A DNA stretch of 64,000 bases from the NCBI GenBank assembly GCA_949752745.1, contig OX457033.1:14180156-14244155 (forward strand), in the 5' to 3' direction. This document shows, piece after piece, positions 13,666 through 26,514 of this stretch (position 1 is the first letter of the stretch; the number at the start of each line of letters is the position of its first letter). Source of the stretch: Protula sp. h YS-2021 (Eukaryota > Annelida > Polychaeta > Sabellida > Serpulidae). The position numbers and the translations under genes are program-made. Under the pieces are notes generated by a model. That model saw only the letters and a list, made by a program, of their open reading frames with translations. It searched no databases and had not been told where the DNA came from.

Positions 13666-14203
13666 GATACAGATGGCTTGAAGTGAGCACTTGCGTCTTG
13701 TTTACCCTAGCAGTTTTTCGCAATACATGTTAGAAACATGAAGCAGCTACCTGGAAAATACGATCACCTGTGGGACTGGTGAAAAGTGGCCCCAATTCCA
13801 TGATGGTCTTATCCCGGGGTTTGGAGTATGTTACAGAAAAACGATCACCAATTCATTGTCGGTTACACGTGTCAATATTAGATGACCTGCTGTGAATATT
13901 TTGATCAGTAGATATTACTATTTCACTAATGCATTGTGTTTTTTTTTCACCAACACTTGAAATCAATACATTGTTCCCGCCAAAACAACTCAAATTCGTG
14001 AATATATCTTGAGATACCGGAAGTCTTTGTGACGTGGGAATTAACGCGAAAACACTAAATGACCCTGGGTGACATTAGTGACCATTCATAAAGTATAAAC
14101 GCAACACAAATTCGGATATTTTGATCCCCATCCCATCCCCTGTCACATGTGACATCAACTATTGATCGAAATTTTTGCTTCGCAAAAGCTAACGTTCGCT
14201 TAT
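13666..14203. other. Stretch without recognisable genes
   Basis: A 'GATCACCTGTGGGACTGG' stretch at 13762-13830 resembles the GACCA-type repeat text near the window start. Nothing else was recognised. Confidence 0.45.
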
Positions 14204-14320
14204 CTCCACTTTTAGACGGCATTTCCCTTATTTACGGTAATCAAGACATAAACTATAAATTGAACCTTTCTGCATGAGTAGTGCGCACAACGCAAATAAA
14301 CAGCGCCAAAATTACCTTAT
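14204..14320 (+). repeat. Dispersed repeat, left copy of an inverted pair
   Basis: CTCCACTTTTAGACGGC, then a TTTCCCTTATT block, then ACGGTAATC, and further on CGCAAATAAACAG, match the reverse complement of 20013-20130 in the same order. The ~115-bp match is imperfect. The pair lies outside the DIRS-like relic. Confidence 0.65.
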
Positions 14321-15283
14321 TTGGTGAAACCGCAAACATTCAGTGTGACAGATTGAGTGACAACACATCACTCACATTCTTCTTTTATGCGCGGAACAGT
14401 TTCTGTTTTTACAAATTCCCAAGATACGAGGTTTGTATTTGGTTTTTGGATGCATTTATGCCCACTTTTGTAGTGATTGATGTTACGACAGAAATGTATG
14501 GAGGGTTTTGAATGCCAAAGCTAAGTCACAGTGTTGGCCACGAGTAAGCAAACTCGGTTTTTTTCCAGTAAAACATTTCTCGATTTTATTTCAGCAGATT
14601 CATCTTGACCTGAAGATTCACCGACTGCTGGGGTTTTGGTGTGAGAAGTTCTCTCGTTCTCTTTTTCCACACAGCTCCATGTAACCCCAGCTCCATTTGG
14701 CTTGTCAGGGCTACTGCCTCTGAATTAGCATTGTTGCCTTTCCGTTTCTAGCTGGATTCAAGGGGTCAGACCCACTTCCTGTCTCGAAACCAGTGGCTCT
14801 ACTCATCTGGGTAGAATTATCAGAGTGGAAAGGAAGGGGTTCCACCACTTCCCAACAGGGTTAGCAAGTAGGTTATCCCTCGTGGCTCTTCACTGGTATT
14901 ACTACCTGGCTATTTCCCCTCCTTCCGTTGTACCCCTACCTCCATCCCCTTCCCTGCTCCTGGCGTAGGCGTGGATAGGAGTGACGGGTTGAGTGCCTCT
15001 CCCTCGGAGGCAATAGAGTCAAATATCATTGAGAGTTAGTGTCGTTAAGAACCTTCGAGAAAGAGCTGCAAGAATGGGAAACCCAATGTGACAGTGGCGA
15101 ATAATATAGGGAGGAAAAAGAAGCATTGAGAGAAGCTGTCTTCTCAATCGTCATTTCGCCGCCACTCTGAAAGAGGAACTGCAACCAAAAGCGAGGATGT
15201 TACTATCAGAAGCGTAGGCACGGACAATTCGCCAATGAAGGTGATTCCAGAGGGGGGAGTTAGGCATCCCGTTATTACAGCAA

Positions 15284-15667
15284 TTGGAGGAGCAGCGAGT
15301 ATCCCTTATCAATGCGAAATCCATACCAAGCCAGGCGACTGTCTGGCAGCTATCTTGGGCGCACGAGATGACAACAATGAGACGCTCTTATGCGAGAAGT
15401 ACATATAGCCGGGACGGGGTCATGAGGCCATCTCGTATTCGCACCACCACTTCCCACCGGCCAAGAAGCAGGGGCAACAGGAGTACAACACCCCCAGCCA
15501 ACAAGCTTCGCAGCAATATAGGTAACAGCGAACCGCGATATCGCGTGGAGATGAGGGACGACATAGCTATCCTCGTTCATTCAAGAGGGCAGTCGGAACA
15601 TATGCCTCATGGTACCTGTGCATCTCAAACTCTGGATCGTTTAGCCAACTCCTACAGCAGGGGCTAG
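15284..15667 (+). pseudogene. Possible gag-region remnant of the DIRS-like element
   Basis: A 127-codon open frame, rich in Arg, Ser and Thr, directly precedes the RT remnants. It has no recognisable domain. Position and basic composition fit the gag-like ORF of DIRS elements, but that is inference from location only. Confidence 0.35.
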
Positions 15668-15689
15668 GAGCAGAACCACGCTGTACAAG

Positions 15690-16960
15690 ATATGGTTCAA
15701 GAGTTAGTAAACAAGAAGGTTATTTCACTCGGTTATTTCTAGTTCCCAAGATAACAGGGGTTGGAGAATGTTATAGATCTGTCATAGTTTAATCATTTTC
15801 TCCGGCCTACCATATTTAAAATGGACACTGTCCAAGTGATAAAGGTAATGTTGCAATTGGGCAGTTGAGGGACCACAATAGACCTGTAGATGGTTATCTG
15901 CACATCCACATAAGCTCGGAGAGTCGCAAATATCTATGCTTCTGGTACTTCCGTTTGTGCACCCCGTATTTGTTTTCTTAAGTGGTGAAAATGTTAAAAT
16001 CGCTGGCTCCAGCGTATGCTCATCTTCCAATACTTGGACGATTGGTTCTTGAAGTTGGAGCTGCCCAGACTTTATCCCACAGAAGTGAGATTGTGGACAA
16101 TTGTCACAGGCATTCAAAAGATCACTCCTTTTTAAACCATGCGGCTTACCGAAATGGAGAGTTTACTACGCTTACTAATAGCCACAAACAGTCCGCTTGG
16201 GCAAGCTTCACTAAAGACGGTTTCACAGGGTAGTCAGAGCGGCTGCAGCTCAGGGAAGACCGGGTAGTTATCATTTGCTCAAAAGGACCTTCAGTGATGA
16301 GTTTCTCCAGATTGTTTGTCCTTGGATTATGCCCATCAAATACACGTCCCATCTCTGTCGACTGAGGTAGAAACTTGTTCCTAAGGACGGGGCTTCTTCA
16401 GTGGAAAGTTAAGGAAGGACACTTAGTTTCCCAGCCTGATGACCAAGCACATAAATTGGCTAGAACTGAAAGTAGTTCGGTTTGTGATTACTGAATTACT
16501 TCCCAGTCTCGACTACAGGTTAGTGAATATTCTGCTAGACAACTGAATCGCTCTGACGTGTCTCCCCACTAGGGTGGGGGTGGGCACCCCTTTAGCTGAG
16601 CTCACTCACTCAGCGGGGTAAAATTCTACGTCTGTCGAGAAGTCATGGGATCTGGCTCTAGGCAGACCACCTCGACGACAGTTTAAATGTACTGACATAC
16701 CTGGCATCCAGAGTGGGCAGCTTAGTCCAGTCGGAGTGGTGCCTGAATCAACACTCCTTTCAATGGGTGGTGGTTCAGTCCCCATGGGATCTCCCCTACC
16801 TAGACCTGTTTTCCAATTCCTCCTTCTCAGACTGGAAAACCAGGGGAATAGACGCTCACAAGTTGCAGTGGCGAGAACAGATTTTGTACGCTTTCCCACT
16901 TCAGGCAGTTCTGAAACAACTATTACTCAGAGTCACGATGTTTTGAGAAAGCAGGCTCAT
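15690..16960 (+). pseudogene. Broken reverse transcriptase-RNase H
   Basis: RT motifs occur in shifting frames: VIDLS, FKMDTVQ, GYLHIHI and the catalytic YLDDW (16031-16045). RNase H follows with INWLELKVVRF at about 16451 and LLDN at 16532-16543, then the C-terminal block with DLFSN and DAHKLQWREQILYAFP in the frame starting 16713. The last block is characteristic of DIRS-type RNase H tails. There are at least three frameshifts and several stops. Confidence 0.78.
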
Positions 16961-17129
16961 TCTGGCAGAGGCACCCTGTTCTCACGATACAGGGTGGAGT
17001 AGTGCTTCCACATCTGTTGCCATCCAGGGTTCTTATATCATCCGCACTGGAAACATCTCAATTTTCCCCACATCCGCTGGAACTGAGAGTATGGTACTTA
17101 TCCCTAGCTTTCTGAAAAATAAAGGATTC

Positions 17130-17960
17130 TAGGACTTGTTGATAAAGAAAATGTCTCAAGTGCATAGGCCATCCACGTCAAAATCTAACGATCACAATAG
17201 AATAAGTTTTCGGGCTCTTGTGGAAATCAAATACAGGTCCATTCAAGGCATTCCCTGGAGTTGTGTCCGATTTCTGGATTACTGGCATGAAGTGTTGCAC
17301 CTCAAATCATCTGCGATAGAGGATTACAGCAATGCTTAAGCTATGATCCAGAAAAAAGATTCATCTATGTCTTAATTGATCAGACATTTCATATAAGTGA
17401 CACCCCTCCCGATTAGGTCTTGGATCTGGGGTTGTTCGTCAGGGATATTTGGAGGAAACAAGAATCTCTGTCAGATGGGCTACACTGAAATTTGCCTTTC
17501 TTTTGCTGTAGTGCCAGAGTGAACTAAAATGCGATGCAGAATGAGGTGTTTAAGGTTAATGACTCCTGGGACAAAGTGCTTCTTAAGCCCAAGCCGTCGT
17601 TCATGGGTAAGATCCATATAGCCACTAGAGGTTTATGGGCCCCCGAGGAACCATGGCTGCCATCCCTACCGATGCCAGAGTCACAAGTGGAGGATCTATC
17701 CACGTTCTGTCCTGTGCTTGCACTCAGAAGAATATACATGGAGTTATCCCATGAGGATAGAGCGCCAAGTCAAAAGGCCCTAATCATCTGTTTCAGACCT
17801 GACCAAAGACGTTTCTAAGCAAACGTGTTTGTAATTCCATTAAACGAGTGATCTCGGAAGCATATGGTAAAGTTCAAACAGACCCGAATATTCAGTCAGA
17901 TTGTGAAATCAAAGCTCATCAAGTGGGAAGGTACCTAACTCCTTACATAATGTTTCAACA
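17130..17960 (+). pseudogene. Broken tyrosine recombinase of the DIRS-like element
   Basis: FLDYWHEVLHLKSSAIEDYS (from about 17270) matches the N-terminal helical region. RWATLKFAFLLL (about 17480) lies just before the first catalytic Arg region. The frame from 17534 gives KPSFMGKIHI, then WLPSLPMPE and CPVLALRR. AHQVGR near 17915 fits the conserved HxxR box, and a TF-x-M sequence follows. Frameshifts lie near 17510 and 17340. The catalytic tyrosine could not be placed with certainty. Confidence 0.72.
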
Positions 17961-18240
17961 GAAGACATTTTACATGCAGATTATAGGTGGTTGCCGAGTA
18001 CTTTTATAAAATCCTGTTAAAAAGAATTCACTCAGAAAGAATTAACTGGACTTTATTGACCCATTTATTGCGGCAGAAAAAGTTATATCTAACCTGGTAC
18101 GTCGTCTGTTACAGCAAATACAGCCATGTCGAGTAAGAGAGGGGATAAACTTCAGGCAATACCTCAGTCCCAAGTACAGAGAGAGAAAGTGGCCACGAGG
18201 CAACTAACTTTCAGGAATACTTTGAGTGTGACTTTTTCTT

Positions 18241-20012
18241 TACGTATAGCTGTTGGTCTGGGGCTTGGAATTTAAAAGAGATCATGTGATTATTTACATT
18301 ATTGAATTAAAAGTATTAATTTTTGGACATTTTCATTTTTCATAATCTGTCTGTTCATATGTATGTCACTCGACGCCTGTTTGGCGTACCATCCGTAGGA
18401 GGACGGTAGTAGACATAGAGGTGCTTTTGGTGATGCACAGCAAACACCTGATATCCTTAGTGGTTGTCAAATGATTGTTATTTGGTCATGAGGTCAATAC
18501 AACCAAATTTGAACTTTTGAAGCGTCGTATAAATGTCGGATTCAATCGCAATGTATAAACCGACGTCATTTCGACGTCATTTTTCGATATTTTTTCTCAA
18601 GATAATCAATATTTCTATTGCCAAGGGGTGGAATTTTTTTTCGAAGCCGAATGTAACATTCCATCTCGAGGCTTAACAAAACTGCATGCCACCCCATAGC
18701 TATATCATAATTAAATATGCATCATGTTGTCGATCATCCAGTACTTCGCTGATGCGACGCGCTCTATGTCACTGGCTTTCGTCATGGCCTTGACTTTTTA
18801 CGAACTTCGCTGGAAAATACTCTCTGTGCCGTCTATTTCGTTGTAAATAATTCTTTGGCTTCTAAAGTTGTTGTTTTATATCTTACTTTATTATTTTATT
18901 GGGGAATACAAAACGAACTTCTAAAAGAGCTTTGAAATTTTAGCAAATTAGTAAACATTCTAAAGATGTCGGATTTTGAACGAAACCACACATTTTAAGG
19001 TGAAAATAATGTTTTGGGGTATATTTAACAATATCTTACATTTTTTCAAAACATTTTCTGGACAGAACACGTCCCTTTCGACTCCATTTGCAAAAAAAAA
19101 ATATACGGGGCGCTGGACCATGCAACAGTAAGTTTTGTCAAATACGTCACAGTCAGATTTGCGCGTTCCCTGTTAAAAGACAAGCGGATTCGTACTTCGA
19201 CTTTTGCCGAAAAGTTTTTGCGTTTCGGCTGAATTCAGTTGGGACAAGAAAGAAATGATAGAAAACAAAAACTGGAAAAAATCAACAAAATTCTATTTTG
19301 CCAGAAACATACTCACCTGTTGGTTATTAAAGGGACTGAAAAATATGTCAAATAGTTTTAAAAGTTCATATGATGGCCTTATAAATTTGAAAGTGTGCAT
19401 GTTGAAAAAAATAGAATTTTGATGTTTTTCCCTTATCATTTCTTTATAATTTATCCCAAAAAATTTGCAGTCGAAACAACACCTCCACCGGAAAGACTCG
19501 AAAGTGCGAATTGGCTTATTGGAGCTCTTCTTGTAAAAAGGGGTTGAAGAAGAGCCATGTAGGGTGGAGCCATCCTATTTGATGGTTCTTCCCACATGGC
19601 TATACCCATTAATCACTTGGGCCCTCATGGATAGAACCGATCCAAGTAGATGGTTCCACTCACGTGGTCTGAGCCATGTCGACAGATTATTGCGGGAAAG
19701 GAGTCATTTTTTGTTCGGCGCTTCCTAAATGGAGTTACACTGTCGTTCTTTATTTATATGGTCTTTTACTTTAAGCATATATGATACTGTACATCAAGAC
19801 TGTTATTTTGTTGACGACTCTTTGACACGTCAAAGGTACTTTGATGTCGTTTATTTTTACTCGTTTCAATACATATATCAGTAACAGTGTAGTTCGTATT
19901 GAAAGAATTTTTCTACACGAGGTCTACAGGGTTTTACCCTAACAATGGAGAAAAGCGAACACGTTTTACGAGTAAAATCATAGTTCGCGTTCTCCACTTA
20001 TTCTTTCACTCA
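18241..20012. other. Stretch without recognisable genes
   Basis: Contains a small GACG-rich palindromic patch at 18365-18410 that might belong to the DIRS 3' end, and 'GCCATCCTATTTGATGGTTC' text at 19570-19680 resembling the diffuse GACCA/TGGTC repeats. No gene was recognised. Confidence 0.45.
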
Positions 20013-20130
20013 ATAATGCAATTTTACATCTGTTTATTTGCATTTTACGCCTATACGTGTAGAAGAAGTCCATTTCATAATTTATACGCCGATTACCGTG
20101 AATAAGGGAAACCCCGTCTAAAGGTGGAGC
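20013..20130 (-). repeat. Dispersed repeat, right copy of an inverted pair
   Basis: The reverse complement reads GCTCCACCTTTAGACGG, a TTTCCCTTATT block, ACGGTAATC and, further in, GCAAATAAACAG, matching 14204-14320 in order. Confidence 0.65.
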
Positions 20131-20703
20131 CCTTGACCTACATTTTTAATCGTGAAGAAGTCTTTTACGAAATAAACTGACAGCTCAGCACGGCACGCAG
20201 TGTTTTGGCGGTAGGTAATTCAACTTGAGTGAAAAATATGAAATTGCGAATAGTTTTGATATTGCGAAACTAAGAAAGCCCCATAACCAAATAACATTTA
20301 ACGAAAAGATTTACAAATAACCTGCAAAAAGCAACAGTTAAATGCATAGCTTTGCGGATCAGATGAACTTTCGGTATTACATAATGTTGAAGGATGTAAC
20401 TAAATCCTCATTTATTGCATCCGGTTCTGCACACAGATAATTAGATTCCACCCAAAATGTTATTTAAATTTCCTTGTCTTATTATTCTTACGAAGTTTGT
20501 CCATGTGCTCAATTTCCTCTATTACGTGTAATGTCAGGATTCGTCTACCGCTCTCAGGCGACGGCCTCATTTCTAATATCCGGAATGGCGGGAAAATGCT
20601 GAAATCTGACTGGTCAATTTCAAAGACACTATTTTTTCTCCGCAACTGTTTGTAATTAAAATGCCATTTAAGTTATGTGGCGGAACATCATTTAGCTATG
20701 TCT

Positions 20704-20788
<85 letters not shown>
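20704..20788. repeat. (AT)n microsatellite
   Basis: About 42 uninterrupted AT units, followed at 20811-20836 by an ATTT-type run. Confidence 0.98.
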
Positions 20789-20790
<2 letters not shown>

Positions 20791-20872
20791 ATTAGAGAAG
20801 GCGGTGTCTTTTTTATTTATTTATTTATTTATTTTTTTTTGCTATTGCAACAACACCAAACAAGACCGGTTT

Positions 20873-20895
20873 CGCTACCTACAGCGCAGGTAGCG
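20873..20895. repeat. 8-bp perfect hairpin
   Basis: CGCTACCT and AGGTAGCG flank a 7-base loop ACAGCGC. Short and possibly chance. Confidence 0.5.
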
Positions 20896-21956
20896 GAATT
20901 AAACTCGAGAATACAAAAAAAAATAATAATAAAAATACCTTAAAATTCAAAATTGTTTCTGTAGTTATAATTTGTGACATTTTAGAGTAGAATTTTGTTA
21001 GCTAAACAGCGAAGTACGCCCCTTATGGTCTCACACTGGTTAGCCTAGAAAACTGACGTGGGGGAGGGAGAGCCAGGGTATTCCGCGTACGCCAGTGTTA
21101 CAGTGATGGGTAGCGTCTAAACATTTGTGCTTAAGGGAAGGAGTTAAAAAGCCTAGATACATTTCGTATATTGTGGAAGGTCCCTAATACCTCTTCTGTA
21201 TCAGTCCACCTTGATATCATATTTCGATTATGTTCAGTCTACGAGAGCACCTGGGAAAACTACGATCTAGCCCCTCCCCTCCTTCCCCCTCCTTCCCCCT
21301 CCCCCCCGTGACCCCACACGCACACGCACACACATACACACAAGCACAGACAGCCATCAAGAGGAGGGCACTGCAGTCTCTCTCAGTCTGCCGCCGTCTG
21401 TATATGTGAGTAAGGATCCCTATTACGAAAACAATGCAAATCGGGGAGAGCCATGGAAGAACATGGAATGAGGACATCAGTTGTGGCAAGAAAAACTTCT
21501 ATTTTTTTTTTCTTTTTGCATTGTGTGTTTTATTATTGGTAAAATGATGACCCACTGGCAAGTTATTTATTTATTTATTTATTTATGCGCTTGTAAACGC
21601 TTCAGTTGTCAAATTATAAAACTGATAATACAAGAAAAGTAATCGATAACTGCAAAGTAATAACAGATGATTTGATAATCTGATAAAATTGCAGCTCGTG
21701 GATCAAGAGCTTACCAATAACGCTATTAAGTTAAACAATTTCTTCATCACACGATTCTTCAGCAGGGACGTAGCAGCATGGTTTGTCTGGGGAGACGCTT
21801 TTCCACCTAAGGCAACATCATTGTCAGAGTTATATGTCATTTCTTTATTTTATTCTGATGAAATATTTCACAATTTCCGACAAAAACGGTGCCTTGGGTG
21901 GGAATGGAAAAGGGGGAAACGTGCCATGATAGAAAGAGCCAGGGGGGAGGGAAAGG

Positions 21957-22071
21957 GCGAGAGAGAGACAGACAGAGAGACAGAGAGACAGAGACAGAGA
22001 GAGAAACAGAGAGAGAGAGATAGAGGGGAGAGAGAGGAGAGCGAGCGAGAAGGAAAGAGAGAGAGAGAGAC

Positions 22072-22119
<48 letters not shown>

Positions 22120-22230
22120 AACAGAGAGAGAGGAGAAAGAGCGAGAAAGGCAGAGAGAGAAAGAAAGAGAAAGAAAGAAAGAGAGAGAGAGAAAGAGAGA
22201 GAAAGAGAGAGAGACAGGAGAAAGAGCGAG

Positions 22231-22312
<82 letters not shown>
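21957..22312. repeat. (GA)n-rich microsatellite
   Basis: Purine-only GAGA with interspersed CAGA, AAAGA and GCGA, becoming a pure (GA)n of about 75 bp at its right end. The long Arg/Glu and Ser/Leu ORFs on both strands (up to 226 codons) are products of this repeat. Confidence 0.97.
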
Positions 22313-22314
<2 letters not shown>

Positions 22315-24388
22315 CGGGAATCGTGTTTGTTTGGTATGGGCCATTTCTGTACTTGACAAAAAAAATTAAAAAAAAAAAAAAATAAGCGACGATACTTATA
22401 AACCTGTGACACGACCAGTCCATTAAATCTGATTCGATGTTCGACGCTGAAATGTTGTGATGTTTCGTCTGACATTTCGAACTTCTGTAATTTGTTATTG
22501 ATTTGGCGACCAGCTAAATTTAGTCACTTTTTAGACTCGTTGTGTAGACTGGGGTATATTTTTACAACATTTTTACATCAAGCCATTATGTCCTTTTCAA
22601 GAGGAGCATTGAACACTTGTGGTCACTTGAGTTTCATTTTTCTTTCTTGTGTCTTTTAACGAGGTCACACGCAAGGAAAAACCGTTATTGTCAACGCTTG
22701 CACGTCCATTAAATTACATACAAGCTGACAAAAAAAATCGTTACAAACATTATTGTCACATGAGGACTTCGTATCAGTAAGTCGGTATACTTTCCACACA
22801 TGTCAAAGTCAAAACCCCGTTGTGTCTTTTACATGTTATCAGATGTCGTGAAAATCACTTTTGTTTGCCTTGAACTCACACGTCAACGTCAAAGTGCGGT
22901 CAACCTCTATTGTACTAAGTTATCTCACACACGATTAGAGATTGAGCGTTTTCATCTGAGGTACCTGGATGACCTTAGCCTGATCCACCAAGGTCATGAT
23001 CCAAAAACCGGAAATTGACCAGTATTCCGAAAACCTTTAGGGAACAGGTGCCCCGATGAGCTTTATCTTATCCATCAGAACAACAACCGGAAGTTGACCA
23101 GTCTCTCAGCAACCCTATATTTTCCCCGACCCTTTGTCACTAAAAGATGCCACACCGTTGACGTAAGCCTTTTCCGTCAATAGTGTGGTTTATCAAAGTG
23201 GGGCGTAATTCGGACTTGCGATATATGACAGGTAATATATAAACTATTGTGTTCGTTTCGATAAGACAATTGGAGCGAATCATGGAAATCATATCATGAG
23301 AAAAACAATGTTTCTTGAGGAAAAGCGTCATAAAAAGGTATATATACAGCATGTATGAAACTTTCACCACCATCACTTTCCTCTCCCTATTGTACACAAA
23401 ATTTGTGACGTCACTAACTCACCATGACATCAGCGTTTGCAATGCCCAACATCCTCTCACTCCATCCCCCCACCTCACTCCCGACCCTCAATTTCCTCGG
23501 CTGCATACGTTATGAATGATTCCCCCCCCCCCCAAAAAAAAAAAAATAAATAAATAAATAAATAAATAAATAAACAAATAAAATAAAAATGAAAAAAAAA
23601 ACTCTAAACTTATTTAGACCATTTTCAGTTCGCCCTTGGAAGCCAGCGGCTCTTCGAATCTGAAAGGTCACTTTGATATGCCATTATCTATAGGCGTTTT
23701 TTTTTTAATTTGAGCACTGCATATAGTTATCGGAGAAAAACTTGAAATCCGAAGTATAATCTAACTAGATTAAATATGTCACTGCTGATGATGAGCATTA
23801 ATTTTGTGATATCAAACCAAAGCAAAGTCTGACGTCATTTTGTGAGGATAAAAAGACGTACTTCTGACGATGCACCGTATGCACGTCACAGAGCTGTCTG
23901 CTAGTTATTAATAGAATATAATTATCGCTCTTTGTTACGTTTCTCTGTTTGCCGTCTTTTTACTCATTGCACTAAAAAGGCACAGGGGAACACCGGGTTC
24001 GGACCACGCCTGAATTAGGTCTCCCTGTTAGGTCCACTTTGTGAATCGGCCAAGACCCAAGCGCAAACTAGGGATCGAACCGTTTCACAAAAACCACGTC
24101 TCAAACCTAATCACATCACAAATAGGATCAGTTTCATTTTTTTTTTTTAGATTTTAGTTCTAGTTGCCATCACGTATAAAGAACTTGAAAAATAGGACCA
24201 GACTTAAAATGTAGCGGCTTTGGGTGGGCTAGTCACGATTGAGCCCCTGTGCCCACGTAGCGCTTGTAGGATGAGACTTGTGGGGTTAAACTCGGATGTT
24301 TTAGCTCGGTAGCCGACAAGATTCATGGCATAGAAAGTACAGTGAAACCCAAGGAAACAAGACCATCGGCAGGGCTGAAGGAAAATTG
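22313..24388. other. Stretch without recognisable genes
   Basis: Contains an AAAT-type simple repeat at about 23546-23585 behind a C10-A12 run. At 23990-24200 there is text with GGTCC and AATAGGACCA words, related to the diffuse repeat seen near 70, 9600 and 13800. No exon was supported. Confidence 0.5.
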
Positions 24389-25082
24389 CCCAGTTAACAC
24401 TGAGAAGTTTAAACAACGTTAGATAGACGTCCTAACCGAAGTCAGATCAAAGTCCGGCTTTCGGTTGTTGATGAAAGTCGAAAAAATAACGCATACCATC
24501 CGACGTTGGATAGACGTTGATTATCCGATGTTTAGTCAACTTTGCATAAAGGTTGCAACTAGAAGTCGAAACAACGTGTATCTTCCGATGTTGTACAGAC
24601 AGAAATACTCATGTTTTACACCTTCATTTCGGCCTACTTTCAAAGTGACCTATCCTGGCCACCATTATGGGTGAGCAATAACGCAGGGAAGTTGTTTTCT
24701 CTTGAGTTCGACGTCTATACAAGGTCGATTGTTCGACGTCTACTCAACGTTGAACCAAAGACGTGAGTAAGCAACGTTATTCAAGTTATTCGAGCTCGGC
24801 TATATCAAAATGCAAAATATCCGGGTCTTTTTCCCTTAGTGTGTGTTTGAAATATAAATATATTCACGTGATGATACTGAGATATCTTGCCAAAGAAACG
24901 AGCTTTCTAAGCAACGTTGCTTATCCGATACCTACCTCTTCAACATTGTGTCAGGGACGTTGTTTAGACGTTGATCTGTGGTCGCGACCAATCAGAACCA
25001 GAGTACAACCAGAGTTAATGTTGTGGTTTAGTCGGATCGACAACACCCTTAAAATGAGATCGACCTCAGAAAGTTTACTGGG
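24389..25082 (-). mobile_element. ~700-bp CCCAGT/ACTGGG element, copy A (near full length)
   Basis: It starts CCCAGTTAACACT and ends AGTTTACTGGG, so its ends are inverted. The interior is full of AACGTT, GACGTC and TCGACG words. The right part, with GTTGATCTGTGGTCGCGACC followed by CAATCAGAACC, matches the reverse complement of the left part of copy B (30875-31576), and its left end matches copy B's right end. TTG lies on both outer flanks, a possible 3-bp target duplication. No transposase is present. The 175-codon ORF at 24763-25290 crosses the element edge and is not called a gene. Confidence 0.75.
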
Positions 25083-26160
25083 TTGTCCAATTTCTGAAAT
25101 GTTTTTTTGTTGTTGTTGTTTTTTTTTTTGTGGGGTTCTTAATAACGGAATTCCCCTACAGACAAAGATTTCCTTGAAAACAGGATCTTATGTGAGGTGG
25201 TCTCATTTGCGGGGTGTTCCGGGATTCCCGTCTAGAAATGGGAAGCATCTTAGTTACCCACAATCCCTTACATTAAATGAATTTTCGTGATTTCATGCGA
25301 CAAGTTTCGGAGTGCGGAAGTTGGATGAATTCATCTACACCGTGTTCTGTGAAGAATGTGGCTAATTGTACTAGCTAACAGAAGGGGGTGGAGAAGAGGA
25401 GAGGGGGTTAATTTGCAGATGAAAGATGCTACTTAAAGTGTGGTAAGGGTTAATTGAGTCTTGTGCTGGATCACTCAGGTCACACTCGGGTTATTTAAGC
25501 TTCGTCAGATCAGACTGTAAAAGATCTTGCGCTTTCTTCTCTCAGTAAGTGTTGCGTTTGATATATCCATGTACTGACACTGAGGTATTCTGTTAAGAAA
25601 ATGAACTTTCTTAAAAAGAAAGAAAGAGAAGGAGGAACTTTGGAAAGGGAAACAGGAAGAAAGGAATAAAAATAGGAAAATGAAAACGTAGGAAAATATT
25701 GCAGGAATGGTTTTTAGTTAGTGAACTAAAGAAAGATAATCCAGTGTGTATTTTAAGCCTTAAAACTGTTTTGCAAATTTTCATTGCTGAATTGAGGATC
25801 TTAAAACCTATGAACAGAAATTGTGACGTCACAACAAATGCAAATGTTCTTTAGGTGAAATAAAACATATGCCTCCAAAAAATAATACAATGAACAATTT
25901 TGTTTGCAAATGCTGCTACGTCCAAAAGAAATATTTTTGTCACGTGTTCCCTTAAATTGCCCACCGATAGGGTGAGATTTATTTCGGTCTCTCTTTCGTA
26001 TTAGTGACGTCATTCTTGCGTTCAAAGAAGTACATTAAAGTAGTTGTTCTTTCCGCCTTTACATTTATTTTTCGCTTAACTCATTTCCTTTGCTATTTAT
26101 TCTTGTTATTTTTAAACCCGCCCTCCCCCGCCCCCCACATATGTAATAATCCATCCTTTC
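25083..26160. other. Stretch without recognisable genes
   Basis: Short purine-rich run at 25610-25680. TGACGTCA-type sites occur at about 25824 and 26003. No gene was recognised. Confidence 0.5.
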
Positions 26161-26175
26161 AAATATCGTGCCTTA

Positions 26176-26514
26176 GGTCAGGTAGAACACAGCTACAGTT
26201 TGACCGCTATCTACAACTATCTTGTTTTTATTTTATCAACAATTCAAATTTATAAGGATTTTAAGCTACACGAAAGTATACGGCGTCTTTTCACTAAAAA
26301 AGATTTAATATATGCAATAAATCTGATTTATAAACTGTGCAGTGAATCTGATTTTATTCCGAACAAGCAGTCAAAGCTTCAGACAGTTCTTCTCGGCCTG
26401 TTTAAATATCTTCCAGATTTTTGCATGTATGTGCTAGGCACAGTAGAGGATTTTCACTTAACGGGAGGAAATGATTCAATAATGGAATCAACCATCCAAC
26501 TCGGTGGAAGGTGG
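26176..26514 (+). CDS. Weak candidate exon of unknown protein
   Basis: An open frame of over 100 codons follows an AG acceptor (GTGCCTTAG, to 26175) and could end at GGAAG before a GTGGGA donor at 26515. The reading includes KLHESIRRLFTKKDLIYAI and YLPDFCMYVLGTVEDFHL and is not low complexity. It has no family I recognise, and the opposite strand is also partly open. It may be chance in AT-rich DNA. Confidence 0.2.

Larger units (their letters stand above)
14600..18240 (+). mobile_element. Degenerate DIRS-like tyrosine-recombinase retrotransposon
   Basis: Reading all three plus frames gives, in order, an unclear gag-like part, reverse transcriptase, RNase H and a tyrosine recombinase. RT-before-recombinase is the DIRS order and is not found in LTR or LINE elements. 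RT shows VIDLS at about 15770, FKMDTVQ at 15816-15836, GYLHIHI plus RKYL further on, and the catalytic YLDDW box at 16031-16045. RNase H shows INWLELK at 16451-16471 and LLDN near 16532. The recombinase shows WATLKFAFLLL, then CPVLALRR near 17710 and AHQVGR near 17915. Many frameshifts and stops separate these blocks, so the copy is dead. The termini, including the split repeats expected of DIRS, were not resolved and the ends given are approximate. Confidence 0.8.

Noticed and set aside
14600..18240. LTR retrotransposon or LINE
   Set aside because: A tyrosine recombinase follows RT/RNase H, no long terminal repeats or integrase core were seen, and the RNase H tail is DIRS-type.
21689..22475. 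Long Arg/Glu-rich and Ser/Leu-rich ORFs up to 226 codons
   Set aside because: They are translations of a (GA)n microsatellite, open on both strands, with no domain or splice context.
24763..25290. 175-codon plus ORF
   Set aside because: It runs through the non-coding CCCAGT element and out past its edge, so it is a chance frame.
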